Source: Chytridium lagenaria (taxonomy: Eukaryota > Chytridiomycota > Chytridiomycetes > Chytridiales > Chytridiaceae). Taken from it: a stretch of 64,000 bases of DNA. The translations under genes and the position numbers were made by a program. Of the stretch, positions 35,001-47,090 are shown piece after piece. The stretch is taken from the NCBI GenBank assembly GCA_025449115.1, contig JAHLKC010000128.1, positions 1-64,000 of the forward strand, read 5' to 3'. The notes under the pieces were generated by a model. The model saw only the letters and a program-made list of their open reading frames with translations, made no database searches and had not been told where the DNA came from. Numbering within the stretch: the first letter of the stretch is position 1; each line of letters starts with the position of its first letter.

Positions 35001-36396
35001 TCGCAGAATTAAGAAAAAATTGGATATATGGAGTGTCCCTGATGTAATTAGTCAGTTTGATAAGTTCTAATTCTCGTCAGATTCTTATTTTCCATCTTAA
35101 ACGGTTTGCGAATACTGGCCGAGGCTTCCGAAATATGTCGGCGAACAAAATTGATGCTCTAGTTGACTTCCCGATCACTGGCCTTGATCTAACAAAAGTC
35201 GTCAAAGGGGAGAAGCCGAAGAAGAGTAATCCATTGAAAGGAATGGATAACGCTACGGATGCGGCTTCAAATGCCATTTTAGAATCTGTTGAGGCTGAAA
35301 AATTGGGTGAAAATGGTCAGACAATAGAGTCTGAAAAGTCATATATCTACGACCTTTTTGCAGTGTCAAATCATTTCGGTGGACTCGGAGGCGGTCATTG
35401 TAAGTAAAATAACTTCGATTTTCTACACTTCCATTAAACCTTGTTTTCCTTTGCAGATACCGCCTACGCGAAGAACCCCGTTAATGGCAGTTGGTATGAT
35501 TTTGATGATTCCCGTGTCAACCCAGTAGATGAAAGTGATGTGAAGGTATGAGCTCCACTTCAAGCATATCTAATAGTTTCAGACACCAGCGGCCTACATG
35601 CTCTTTTATCAACGCCGAAACGGGGCCCCTGTTGATTTGAAATCCACTCTGGACCAGATAAAGTTGAATGGCCCTGCAGTACAAGACCCTCAGTCTTCAC
35701 ACGGGTACGATCTTAGACATTCAGCCTTTTCAAGTGCAAGTGTTTTTAGTGCGTCAAGAAAATCCGCCTACCCCAGCTACCTTTCAACTCCTTACAATAA
35801 TCCCCCATCCCGGAACTCGATGCGTTCTGTATCCTCAGATGACGAAGCTTACCCCGCCGAACCATCAAGAACATCGAATCCCACGAGCCCAATAAGGTAA
35901 GCCAAAAAGAGGTACCAACATTTTTAAGTTAACAAAAACAACAACACAAAAAAAAAAAAAAAAAAAAAAAAATAGCAACGTACATCGTGGTATAGGTCTT
36001 GCAGATATGAGCTCTGTTCGAGATTCGAGTGATGTTCATGATATTCTCCTTGATGATCAACCCGACGCCGAAGACTACGACATGTTTGGTCCAGAACTGC
36101 CTAGAGTAACTAACCCTGGAACGACTCTTAAAGAGAGCAATGACACGGATGAGACTGAGGAACCGGATGCTGATGAGAATACTTTACATTTCAACGACAC
36201 TGATCATCTAATGGAGGTGGAAGATGGTGGACGTATGGTGTTGGCGGATAGCATTGTTCCTACTTTAGAGGATGAGAAAAGACCTGTGAATTGTTTGCTT
36301 ATGATTGTCAAAAAACCCCCTGCATGTTCATGTCTGATGAATGGAATAAATATTGAAAAAGTTTCTGAGATTCAATGGCTCCAATACCAGCATTAG
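32031..36396 (+). CDS. UBP12: ubiquitin carboxyl-terminal hydrolase, UBP12/USP4-15 type
   Basis: A DUSP-like domain ([29 protein letters not shown]) is followed by a ubiquitin-like segment and a split USP catalytic domain. The Cys box is [18 protein letters not shown] (about 33140). [18 protein letters not shown] and a zinc-type CLECGRW follow. After a long acidic insert come [18 protein letters not shown] and the His box [15 protein letters not shown] with WYDFDDSRV. It should remove ubiquitin from substrates as a cysteine protease. Exons: 32031-32143, 32184-32438, 32481-32869, 32911-34811, 34849-35043, 35081-35399, 35457-35545, 35583-35896, 35976-36396. Single-base shifts lie near 32540, 32950 and 33215. 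The last residues are not conserved in type, and the frame overlaps the COA6 start by 22 bp, so the true stop may be slightly earlier. Confidence 0.9.
35948..35972 (+). repeat. poly-A tract inside an intron
   Basis: A run of about 25 A residues sits directly before the acceptor (atag) of the last intron of the deubiquitinase gene. Its length is likely unstable and hard to sequence exactly. An A-run in place of a pyrimidine tract before an acceptor is unusual. Confidence 0.8.
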
Positions 36397-36931
36397 GTTC
36401 ATCACCGCCCTCACGGAAGGAGAGATCGACTTGCTGGGCCGCCAGAGATGCCTACTTTTCATGTCTAGACAAGAATGGTCTTTGGCTTGAAGGTCTGAAA
36501 CCTGAAACTCCCGAAGAAGTCATCCATCTCGACCCTATTCGCCCTCCAGTTAGACTACATAATGACCGATCCTTGACCAAGGAGGAGAAGAATCTTCTTT
36601 TCACATGCCATTCTTTCAAGCTCTTGTTTGAAAAGGACTGCCTGCCGAGCTGGGTAATATTATCATTACCGTGCTTGTGCTAATTGAATATTAGGTCTCA
36701 CACTTCAGCATGTTGCGTGTTAAGGATACGCAAAAGGAGTTTTTAATGAGATATACCCAGGAGAAAGAAGAAAAACTTCAAGGAGAGGGTTTCAGAAGAT
36801 TTCTGGAAACGAGTATCTTCCAACAAATCATAGCAATAGCGTCATCGATTTATATTTGTGCCTTCATAGAAGTCTCTTTTAACAAATCACGGCGTCAAAT
36901 TGTTTGTTGCGGAAGCGCCGTGCCTTCATAG
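36375..36931 (+). CDS. COA6: COA6-like cytochrome c oxidase assembly factor
   Basis: Two exons (36375-36653 and 36695-36931) give 171 residues in a clean frame. The CHCH fold shows the Coa6 spacing: CWAARDAYFSC (Cys-X9-Cys) and CHSFKLLFEKDC (Cys-X10-Cys), followed by LPSWVSHF, with the intron placed exactly between W and V. Coa6 acts in the mitochondrial intermembrane space in copper delivery to cytochrome oxidase subunit 2, and its cysteines form two disulphides. A 40-residue insert separates the two cysteine pairs. The C-terminal 60 residues (after QTKEF-like helices) are not conserved in type, and the last part is hydrophobic, so the stop could be further upstream in reality. Confidence 0.86.
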
Positions 36932-37009
36932 AAATTATGGAAGAATAAAGGCAGGACCATTCGATACGAAGAAAGAAATGATATTTATTTTCACTGTAAT
37001 TAAGTGTTA

Positions 37010-40000
37010 TTATCGAAGTTTCCATCCCTTGCCTCTGAGGTCAACTTCTGAAGTCATAACAGCTGCCGCCTGAGAATCTAATCTCTCATCCTCAACTTCA
37101 GCGTTGGGATCAATGGATATTCGTTCAAGGTACGCCTCCCTCTTTTGTGCTGTATGCACAATCTCAGGCTCGTTTGGGATCAACCACATGATAAAGAACC
37201 AGACACTGTAGACGAAAACGTGCCATACGATGAACACGCCAATACGTATTGACGTCCAGCTGGATTCTTCGTAGGGTTGGAGAACTTGGATTTGGAAATA
37301 GTTGGATACAAAGATGGTGAGGAGGGACTATCATGGGGGGGTTAGTTTAATTTTCGGGAGAGTAGCAGGGGGCTTACGTTTGTGGTTATGGCGATGAGAG
37401 AAGATGTACGTAATATGGATTCCCAGATTCCAATATCTTGGGCTATTAGAGGTGGTGGTCTACGTTGAACCTCAAGAAGCTTGTATGAATCCGTTCGAAC
37501 TTCAAAAAAGTTGTTGATAAGAGCAAAGACGGGTGCGACAGGAAACGCTGCGACAAAGAGCGTGACTAAACATTATTGTAAGTTTTTTGAAAAAAAAAGT
37601 ATGAGATGTGTCGCATACCATAACCGTATTGTACGGCTTTTTGGAAATAATCATCTGAAATGCCTTTACTGTCCGCCTTTTTCTCATCCCTATAATGTTG
37701 CGGGTAAAAAACTTCAGCAGTGGGGTCGACTCCTTTTCTTTTTCGAGCAGATCGCATCTTTTTGCCGATTTCGGGAAACACGGTTTCGCTAAGTCGCAAA
37801 AAGATTTGATCACCGATGAAAATGATGAGAAGCTCTGCTGTGAGTTCAGCGCTGCAAACATTGCGGGTACAGATTTGGTCGACAAAGTTTTTGATCCCTG
37901 TGAGCTCTGAGATTTTTACAAAGGGACGGAGAAAGGCCCTGATATAAGACATGAACAAGTAATACATTTTCGAAGTTTTAAGGAAGGTACGTCGATCGTT
38001 AGAAATCAAACGCAAAACTAACCAATATAAGCAACAAAACAAAAAAGGGAAATAAAACACTTACGAATATATGACATGCAAATAAATATTAAAAAACTCA
38101 AACGTCCAAATCTTCAATAACCAAGCGTCCTCATACTCTGTCTCAGTCCGATAGTTCTCCCACCCCGCCAACGCCGTACAAACCGGTCTAAACGCCAACC
38201 TCCCCAAAAAAATACACGCCAACCCCGTAAAAGCGCTTGCAGGCGCGGCAGCCTGCGGGTACTGACTATTCGTCTTTATATACCAAAACAGCACAATCTG
38301 TCCAAAGATGGTTGCAATCACCATCAGAATCGCAATAAGCAGCACGTGGAATGAGAGGATCTGGCGGATCGTTCGATAAATGGGGGGAAGATGAGCTCGA
38401 GTTTACCGGTCACGGGAGAACAGATGGTGGTGGTGGGTTTGAATTGATGACGACGGATCTCTTCTTTCTCAAAATTTTGGACACCCCAGAGATGCGCAAA
38501 GTAGCTGCTGCGGCGTTTCCAGAATTCGAGGTAAAGAACTGACCAGATTGACATGGCGATGGCGTAAGGAAAGGTGAGTTCATTGTCGAAAAGCAAGTTC
38601 CATGAAGACGGTTGGATGTCGCGTGATCTATAGAGATAAGTCCTTTCGTCAAATGAATTAAACTCACGAGAGAATTTTGATAAGGCCAAAGAAGAACACA
38701 ATCAACCCCATAGATGCCGAGATGCAGAGCCAGATATTGTAGAATCCAAGGTATACGAAATACAGCGCAACCTTTTCCCCAAAGTAGTCTTTCACAAGCT
38801 CGTAAGGTTGAGGCTGGAACCAGCTCCGTTTGAAATAAATCTCTCGAAGACGTGATCTCAGGGTATTGATCTGCATTCCCGCTGACTCTTGTGACGTTTT
38901 CCTCCAAGCCATTTCATTATAATAATAGTTCCCTTCGTGCGTCGGGAACATATCAATGTAAGCCCCAACCTTAATCAAAAAATAAATGCCTAAAGAGAAC
39001 GTTATACATTTTTGCTGACATAAAACCCCTTCCAAACCTTCATTCCTGCACCCCGATTTTCGTCGAACCTTTAAAAGCGTCGACGTCAACAACATATACG
39101 CAAGATAGATTCTATGCCTTCCTTCAAATAAATACGATTTAACCACATGCATCGGTTGCTCCCCCGCTGGCACCACCAAATACTCCCCATCAGGCTGCAT
39201 CATCCTAATCTGAAATCTCTCTAACCTCTCCTCATCAAATACAGCTCTCTGATTATTCAAATCCATATGATATTGCGTCCATCGTTTTTTGGGTAGCGCG
39301 TCATCACGTAGCGGGTGCACCAATTTCTAAAATGATTATCAGACAAAATAATAAAAGGGGGGAAATCCACAAAGAAAGCACTCACGCTAAGAGGTAGCCT
39401 CAATTTCCAGTGTCGAGCGAGGGAGGAGAGGACGTAAAATGGTAAAATGATTTTCATGAACGTGATTTTATCGTTTTCAGAGGAATCCTCAATTTCAATG
39501 ATGGCACCGTTCTCCAACAGTCGTTTCTCAAAGGCTTCACGGAGTTCCATGATTTCTTGATCTTTTTTACTACGTCTAAAGCGTAGGACATAGTCCCATG
39601 TTTCCGACGCGTATATGATAGGAATAAGGGCATCGGCCGCGCGAAACTCGGAACCTTTTTTATTTCCAGAAAAGTATTAGGGTAAGAGGGTGGTAATGAG
39701 AAATGTGTTGATGATGATTGAATGACTTACAGAACAATTCTAGAGCCTTTTGAGGAACCTTTTCAGAATTCGACCGCTCCCACCTCATTATCCTATCAAA
39801 CGCTTCAACATCTTCCTTAAAGAACAATTTCACACTTCGTCTCTCTGACAAAGTTTTGACCACAACCTGTCCCCTCTTCACATACCCCAACCCATCCTCA
39901 TCCCCATCCTTCTTCTCCTTTTCATTCGCCCCCTCCTTCATTTGTCCTTCTTCCCCTCCTTCTCCATCGTCGATTTCAGCGGTACACTCTGCAAAGGCGT

Positions 40001-41244
40001 CATCTTCTTCCCCTTCTCCTCCTTCCTCTCGTCCTTTCTCTTCTCCTCCTTCCCCGAAACGACCACCTTCAACGGTTCCGGCACAACACTCCAATCATCC
40101 TGATCCGGTTGCGTTCTCTTGAGACTCGATTTCACACCCTCCGGTTCCGCGTCCCACCCTTCTGTTCTATCAGGGAACGCGTAGGAGATGGGACTGGGGG
40201 ACCCCATGACTCTTCAACAGGGATAGGCGAGACTTCGACATCCCACGATTCCACTACACCTGTTGCAGCAATAGGTGGAAGTTGTGGAGGAAGGGAAGGA
40301 TGGCGGGGAGTTTTGGTGCGGGTTTTTTTTGGGTTGATTCGCTGTCAACATATCTTCTTCCAGTAGTCCCCCATTTCTGGTTCCGTAGGTCGTGTTGGGG
40401 ATATGAAAGGGTTGACTGGGGGTGATGAGGGTTTTGGTTGGGGTTTGGGTGGAGGTGGAGAGGTTGGACGTTGTGGAGATGTTGGACGTTTTAGGGGGGT
40501 GGTTTGACGGGGGTGGATGTGTACCGCATGGGGGTTGAATGAGACGTTGTTGGATGTTGTCGATATCTCTGGTGTTGGGTTCTGTGTCTCCGTTTTCGTC
40601 TTGAAGGGGGAGAGTGGGGGCAGACCAGTCAAGGTCATCCGGGACGATGGTGGGATTCACATATCCAGTGTTGTAGGAGGATATTCGTAAGCATCCCAAC
40701 CAGCATTAAAGTCATTCGAGGTGTTGATGACTTTTTTTTGTTCGTCATCCCGTTTCGATTTTCGTCGCGGATTGTTTTTTCTCTCTTCACCTTCTTTTCG
40801 ATCGTTTTGTGCGGTAGGGTTGGATGGAGTCAGGGTTGGGTTTGTTAAATCTTCTACAGTCTTATCATTCCCTTTCTTTTTCTCTTTCCCCACATCCTTC
40901 TTCCCACCCCAAAAACTCCACCCCTTCTTCTCAACTTTTACAGTCCCATCATCATCATCATCATACTCCTCCAACTTCTTCTTCATCTTCCCCATGATCG
41001 ATCTATCTCCAACCCCTTCAACCTTTCCACCATCCTCATCTTCATCCTCCATCGTCTTCCCCATGATCGCTCCCACCTCCCCTATTCTCAATCGATCAGA
41101 ACCCCATAACATATCTCACACCCCCCCAACTTTTTTAATACAAGAAAAAAAAGCAGGGGAAAAAATCATGCTCTTACCATTCGTCTCTGTTGGTCTCGGT
41201 GCTTCGCTCTCAGTCCCATCGTTTTGGGATGGTTGGAACGACAT
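37010..41244 (-). CDS. anoctamin/TMEM16-family membrane protein
   Basis: The cytosolic part contains the anoctamin dimerisation-type domain (ITFMKIILPFYVLSSLARHW). The membrane part has DYFGEKVALYFVYLGFYN (TM1), FPYAIAMSIWSVLYLEFWKR (TM2), SAELTAELLIIFIGDQIF (TM6), FVAAFPVAPVFALINNFFE followed by VRTD (TM7) and a last helix VWHVFVYSVWFFIMWLIP. TMEM16 proteins are calcium-regulated lipid scramblases or channels; fungal Ist2 relatives tether ER to plasma membrane. From MSFQPSQNDGTESEAPRP (41244) about 400 residues of acidic, Lys/Glu/Pro/Thr-rich, disordered sequence precede the domain. That region crosses several frame breaks (near 40650, 40210, 40170 and 39960). Many introns interrupt the membrane part. 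Which transport activity it has is not visible from the sequence. Confidence 0.87.
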
Positions 41245-41558
41245 GTCAGAAAATGGGGGTTTGTCAACTTGTCAAAAATAAATAAATAAATGCTTTCCTC
41301 AAAAAGTCCTTCGCTGTCCTTTGAACTACAAGAAAGAAAGTTCTTCTGAGCTCCTCTCTCTTGATATTCACACTTACGTAAAAATAGGAAAAGTTCCATA
41401 TATAAACATCTCGGAATTATCAGTACAGAAAACATCTGAATGATCGAAAAAAAAACAACAAAAAAACCACCCCCGCACAATTTCATATCACCCTTGACAT
41501 CTCAACCTGAAAACTAAAAAAAAAGGAGCACACAATTCCCGGACTGGGAGCTTATGTA

Positions 41559-41600
41559 GGGAATTAGCTCCAATGGCAGAGCGCTCGCTTAGCATGCGAC
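41559..41600 (+). pseudogene. 5' half of a tRNA-Ala(AGC)-like sequence
   Basis: The 42 bases match the 5' half of a eukaryotic tRNA-Ala: acceptor strand GGGAATT, A-box-like TAGCTCCAATGGCAGAGC and anticodon loop TTAGCAT with anticodon AGC. The anticodon stem is imperfect in its outer pairs (CTCGC against GCGAC). No T-arm (GGTTCGA type) or 3' acceptor strand follows, so it is a truncated or degenerate copy rather than a working gene. Confidence 0.4.
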
Positions 41601-41961
41601 GTCAACCTCCTAATCTTCCAACCAAAGCAAAGATAAAGAAAAGCCTACCTCCCTTGTAACAAAACCCATCCCTCACCAAAAAAAATAAGGCGAGTCCCAC
41701 ATCTTCCCACAACCATAAAAGAAACTCACACCCAAAAAAACATCCATAAATTCGTATCTCCAAGGCCGCGATCCCTTTACACATTTCACCGGACGAACTA
41801 AAAAACACCAAAACACCACCATTTCTCACCAAGAAAAACCAACATAAACGCGCGAAAAAAATCATCTTCACAATCCAAACATTTCATGATATATTTGAAA
41901 TGATACATGTCCAAAGTAAAAAAAAAAGCTACAGCCAGTAAATCAGCTAATTCCCATCACA

Positions 41962-41979
41962 CCCCCCCCCCCCAAAAAA

Positions 41980-41998
<19 letters not shown>
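41962..41998 (+). repeat. C12-A25 homopolymer block
   Basis: About 12 C residues are followed directly by about 25 A residues, then more A-rich sequence to 42020. It lies between the anoctamin and Ser/Pro-rich genes, in a stretch (41601-42129) with no coding signal. Its length is unlikely to be reliable. Confidence 0.8.
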
Positions 41999-42011
<13 letters not shown>

Positions 42012-42129
42012 AAACAAAAAAGATAAAAAATAATAAGAAAAAAAAAATACCAAAAACACAAGATCCTTATCATACCCGAAATAAACTCCTTCCCCCCCTC
42101 CTTCCCCAAAAAAAAAAAATATTAAAAAA

Positions 42130-45095
42130 TCACCCAAACGAATACATAGGCGTATGCCCCACATCAAAAATCCCCAAAATCCCTCCCCCACTCTCCCTCC
42201 TCCGTCCCCCCCCCATCTCCATCTCCCGTCGTCGTCGTCGTCGTCTCTCCTCCCTAATCTCCATCACCCTCCCCAAATAATCCCCAAAATCATGCTCAAC
42301 CTCCAACACCCCACCTCGAATCTCATCCGCCCAAGTCAGTCTAAACCCAGTCGATTTCGACGTTGTCGGCGTCGTGGGATTCAACATCGCCGACACGTGC
42401 GGCGCGTGGTGATGACGGAGAGGTGCCAGTGTCGGGAGCGGGTTATACGGTGTGGCTATTTTCTTCATCCCACCACGACGACGTGGAGGAGGTGGTGGTG
42501 CAGGCGTTGGTGGAACGTCAATCCGGACAGGAGCACCAATGGACACGAGAATCTCATCCCGCGTGTCCCCTTGACAACGTCAGAGTTGGATCGAGACCGG
42601 CGTTGTCGAACCCCAGGGGCGGCCGCGACGGATACCGGTAAAACCGGGGATGTCGTTGCAACAATAGCGGTTTCCACGGCTGAAACGGGTTTCTCGGAAT
42701 CTGGGGGTGGTGGGGGTGGGCGTCTTCCATTTCATCCATTGATTCCACTGCAACAGGTCAGCGGGACAATCGTAGCAGGCGGGGAGGCACAAGGTCTCGG
42801 TAACGGTCTCGCGGCAATCAATTCCGCAAACCGCGACGGCAACCCAATCCCCATGACATTCCCACTCTTCTCCTCCATCGCACTCCCCTTCTTTTCCTCC
42901 TCATAATAAACCTTGTCAACCTTGGGAATCGCAATTTTCCCAACCCCTTCCTCCTCCTCCCCTCCATTCTCAGGGTCACTCGTATACCCTCCAAAACTCT
43001 TCCGTCTCCATACCCTCCCGCCCGCCTGTCCCCCCTCCCCCCAAACCCCCAAACTCACCCCCCAGCACCTCCACCCTCCACAACCCCAGCCGCAACAGCC
43101 ACAGCCGCCGACACATTCGGGTTCGTCGTAACCCTCCTCAACACCCTCATCCGTCCCGCCACCTCCCCTCCATGCGCACCAACAAGCTCATCCTTGGACG
43201 TTGTCATCCTCAATTGTCGCGCCAGTATCTCAGCCTGAGACGTGGGCATCGTCACATTGGCGCGCCGTCGCAGTTCTGTCGTCGTGCTCACGTCCAAGGA
43301 CTTTTTGCGACGTAGGGTCGGGGTTGGAGATGTGGTGAGTGTGGGTGGGGATGACGGTGGAGGTGGGGGGACGATACAGGGACGACACGTACAACACTCC
43401 CAAACTCGCGTTCCTCATCCTCCACAAGAGCTTCAATGACAGCAGGGGGTCGTCTGGCAAGGGGTGAAACAAGGTTTGGCGTTGGTGTTATGATGGCGGT
43501 ACCAGCATCTCCCGCACTTGAAGTTGAGCTCTCGGAGAACGAACTCGCGGTGGATGCCTTGGATATCACGGATGAGATCTTCCGGATTTTAGGGTGTGGC
43601 GTGTGTGTGGTGGGATCGGTGGATACAGCGTTCGCAACAACGTCGGATGGTAAGACGACAACGGTTCCAGAGTTTCCGACAGACAGCGCGACAAGGGACG
43701 CGTGGGAGCCCACCCGGCCCATGGGCGAGGGTCGACGAATACCGTCCATTCGGTCCACGTCAACCTCTTTACGCATCTTGAGGAGCGAGCTGGAAGAGTC
43801 GCGGTGTTCCACGGTTTTGTGGAGATGGTAAAGATAAGAGTTGATAGAGGAAGCAGAGGATTTTCGGGGGAGGGTTTCAGGGTGTGATTCGGCGGCGACG
43901 GCAGGGTCCGAGGAGCCCGATGAGGTGGAAAGAAGGGATGAGATTTCAGCGGTAGCAGTCAAGACATTGTCAGGGGACGGGGAAGGGGTAGGCGCTTGAG
44001 TCGGCTGCGGGACGAGACGTTCAGGCACATCCGGCACATCATCAGAATCATCACACAACACTTCAGGGTCATCTTCATCGGCATCATAGTCTTCCGGTAC
44101 GTCATCGACCGCCCGTATCGTATTCGGCGTTACCCCTGAAAACGCAGCCTGAGACAAAAGATACTGTCGATCCAAATCCTCCTCTTCATCCTCGTCGTCC
44201 GAGTCATCGTCCAAACTCCGTTCGGCAATGTAGAGCCGGAGAGAGGAGATGGCGGTGCCGCTTTTCGAGTTTTCGAGCGTGTTACGGGCGAGTTCAGAGT
44301 CGGGGTCAAAGAGGAGGTCATCATCTTCGTCGGAAAAACGTCGTGACGGACGCGACGGGATGGGGATTTGAACGAGGTTTTGGGGATGGTGGGGAGAAGG
44401 TCGTGACGGTCGTGGATGAAGGTGGGACGGGCGAGGTAGAAGGGGAGATCGTCTGCTTTGATGGTTGGACAGGAGAGGGTGAGCCACGACCATCAGTCAA
44501 AGTCGAGTCATCGGACCGTTTCTTTGTGCGTCGAAAAAGCCAGCTAAAGGGTCCAGCGGGTTTAGGCTGATTTGAGGCAAGGCTCTGCGGTGTTTGAGAC
44601 GGCGAAGACGAGGAAGAAGAGTATTGTTGTTGGAATTGAAAAGAGGGAATGTTGGATGTTGGTGGCGAGGGTGGTGATGGGAGTGGACTTGCGAGACCTG
44701 ACGATGATGACGAGGATGTTGTGTGTGGAGGATTTGGTGGATGTGGAGATGGTTGATAAACGGGTTGTTGTTGATGCAAGGGAGACTTGGAAGTTGATGA
44801 GGGGGTGCATGATGGGTATTTTTTGGATATGAGGTGGAAGAATAGGGTTGTTGTTGGAGGTTGAGGTAAGGAAGAGGTGAAGTTGGGCCAGGACTCTGGG
44901 AACCGGATACGCGCTTGAGCTGGAAACTATTTGACTTTATAGGAGAGGATGTGTTGCTGTTATGTTTTGTTGATGTTGGCAGTAGTATTGAGAGATGACG
45001 GTTTGGAAGAGGATGAGGAAGAGTTACGACGGCCAAGGTTTGTAGAATTTGAAGTTGAATGGTGGTGGGCCTTGATGACCCCACCGAGCGGACAT
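42130..45095 (-). CDS. Ser/Pro-rich disordered protein, unknown function, frameshifted
   Basis: I do not recognise this protein. The longest clean frame covers 44493-43288 and is rich in Ser, Pro, Asp and His. An acidic patch reads SLDDDSDDEDEEEDLDRQYL, and LRLYIAERS and FSDEDDDLLFDPDSELARN are more ordered segments. Upstream come Gln/Pro/Ser-rich sequence and PFSWLFRRTKKRSDDS. Downstream a C-terminal part reads FRLTWADEIRGGVLEVEHDF, then an Arg/Glu helix (REERRRRRRREME) and an end at GHTPMYSFG. The parts lie in different frames (shifts near 45030, 44480, 43280 and 42700), as in other genes here. ATG 45095 (MSARWGHQGPPP) is a tentative start. The opposite strand is also open in places but has no conserved character. 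Composition suggests a regulatory or scaffold protein; no more can be said. Confidence 0.5.
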
Positions 45096-45514
45096 TGATG
45101 CGATCAAGTAAGTAATATCTCTTTTTAAGCTGGTTTGTTATTTAAAAGAAATAGCAAGGTGATGATTAGCGCAAAGTATGGTAATAGAGAGCAGAAAAAG
45201 AATTCGAGCATAGAAAAAAGAAGAGCAGAAAGAAACCAAGGTAGACAGACCAAGATATTTGGATGATAAACATACAAACGGGAGAGAAACGAATGTACTT
45301 TTTGTATAAATAGATGAAAAACAAACTTTACCTTTCTTTCCTTTTCTATAATGCCTTTGGATATAGATTAAACCAGTATGTTGTGCTTAGGCAAGAGCGT
45401 TTTCATGCCACACTCTCTTTCTTTCACACAAACACAACACTTTCTCTCTTTCTCTCTGTACTCTTTCTCTACTCTTTCTCTCCTATCTTGTCGTAAAATT
45501 CCTCTTTTCTTGAA

Positions 45515-45540
45515 GGGGATGGGATGGGATGGGATGGGAT
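45515..45540 (+). repeat. (GGGAT)n pentanucleotide, potential G-quadruplex
   Basis: Five G-runs of three or four, spaced by AT, satisfy the usual G-quadruplex pattern on the plus strand. It is followed by GAAT, GTATG and GGTA repeats to about 45660. It lies about 420 bp upstream of the Ser/Pro-rich gene's start. Confidence 0.75.
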
Positions 45541-45616
45541 GAATGAATGAATGTATGAGTGGTATGGAATGGTATGGTATGGTATCGGTATGGTGTTGAG
45601 GATGAGAGATGGATGA

Positions 45617-45660
45617 GAGTAGGTAGGTAGGGTGGGTAGGTAGGTAGTAGGTAGGTATGT
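45617..45660 (+). repeat. (GGTA)n imperfect tetranucleotide tract
   Basis: Repeated GTAG/GGTA units, interrupted once by GGGTGG. This is part of the microsatellite cluster upstream of the Ser/Pro-rich gene. Confidence 0.7.
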
Positions 45661-47062
45661 GGGTGAGGAAACAAGAAGTATGGAGTAGTAAAAACTCACA
45701 CTCTCTTTTGCGTTATTATTGAACAAAAAAAGAAAACGTGAGCAGCCAACCAACCAACCAATAATAAATAAATCATTAAAAGTAAAAATAACCTTTATTA
45801 TTATTATTATTAATTGTGTGATTAATCAAAGTATATTTATTTAATATAATTATATAGACAACGTCAAAAAGAAGAAAAAGAAAAAAGAATTTACACAACT
45901 TGTAATAACCTTTTTCTCCTTTTTTATTATTATGATATAGTGATAGTTAATAGGTATATATTATAACTAAGTGTACAACTATTATATGAATGTATCAACC
46001 AAAGAGAGTATATACACAGTTTAAACTACAAGTACATTTATTCATATTTGATTTTGACAATCTTTTGCTATATTCATATTATTAGTAATTACATGATTAT
46101 GTATGTACGTACCTTTATCAGTCCATTCATATGTCCATTCATTCAATATTATTTAGATTCACTCATCCATTCGTATATATTTATTACTTATGTGTGTTTC
46201 TACTCTTATCACTTTAACCACTGATTATTACATTTCATATATATACTCACACACGTGATCACATACACACCATGACAGGAGATGAACATGCATTTATTAT
46301 TTATTTACTTATCCAAACTTATAAGATAATATTCCTCAGCAACAACAACAATACATCATTACACATCATTAAATACATTAATGTTATTCACAAGTGTGTT
46401 GTCTAACCTTCTCGTCTCAACGGAATAAATATTATGGAACAAAATACGTATTAATAATAATGCTACTTCATGATGATGTCACTACTAATAAATAGGTATG
46501 CACCTGAAGATGATACGTCTTTCTTTCATGGAAGAAGATAAATAATATCATTGAGAAGGGCTGAAGGGATGGAATAATGCGCAATTGCAATAGAGTTACG
46601 CCAGCAAGTCAAACGTAACATTGTGTTGAAAAGTGAATGAGTCAATCCACATCATCCTTTAACAGGTATCTACCAACTTACTGATTTCAGCAACCCCTCA
46701 GGTCACTTTGAACACGGTTATACACACCACTCTTTGCTCCTCTTCCTCCTCCTCCTCCTCCTTCCCTCTCCTCCTTCCACATGTCACACCAATCTCCAAA
46801 AGGGAGGGGGGGTCTATTAAGACGTTACACAACCATCCTCATTAAATTCCATCTATTCCATCTTTATGACATTGACCACCCAAGCAAGCGCCTGTCCCTT
46901 GTGAGCGCGTGACTATTATAATAAATAGAATACATGTAACAAAATACAAGGAAATCAAATCGATTTCATGCATTCTAAAGATCAGATAGGGTATCCCTTA
47001 CTCTTTTTTGGTTTGTGTGCGATGTAGAGACATACGCACTCATCCCTGGAGCAGCAGCAAGT

Positions 47063-47090
47063 TAAGCAAGCAAGCAAGCAAGCAAGCAAA
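47063..47090 (+). repeat. (AAGC)n tetranucleotide microsatellite
   Basis: About six to seven uninterrupted AAGC/GCAA units. No gene context is visible. Confidence 0.8.

Noticed and set aside
41531..41600. Permuted tRNA-Ala gene
   Set aside because: AATTCCC precedes the 5' half, but the 17 bases before it cannot form a T-arm and contain no GGTTCGA-like box. The anticodon stem is also imperfect.
42154..42906. Plus-strand 250-codon frame
   Set aside because: It is antisense to the C-terminal part of the Ser/Pro-rich gene. Its Pro/Arg/Ser composition follows from GC-rich antisense codons, and it has no link to neighbouring exons.
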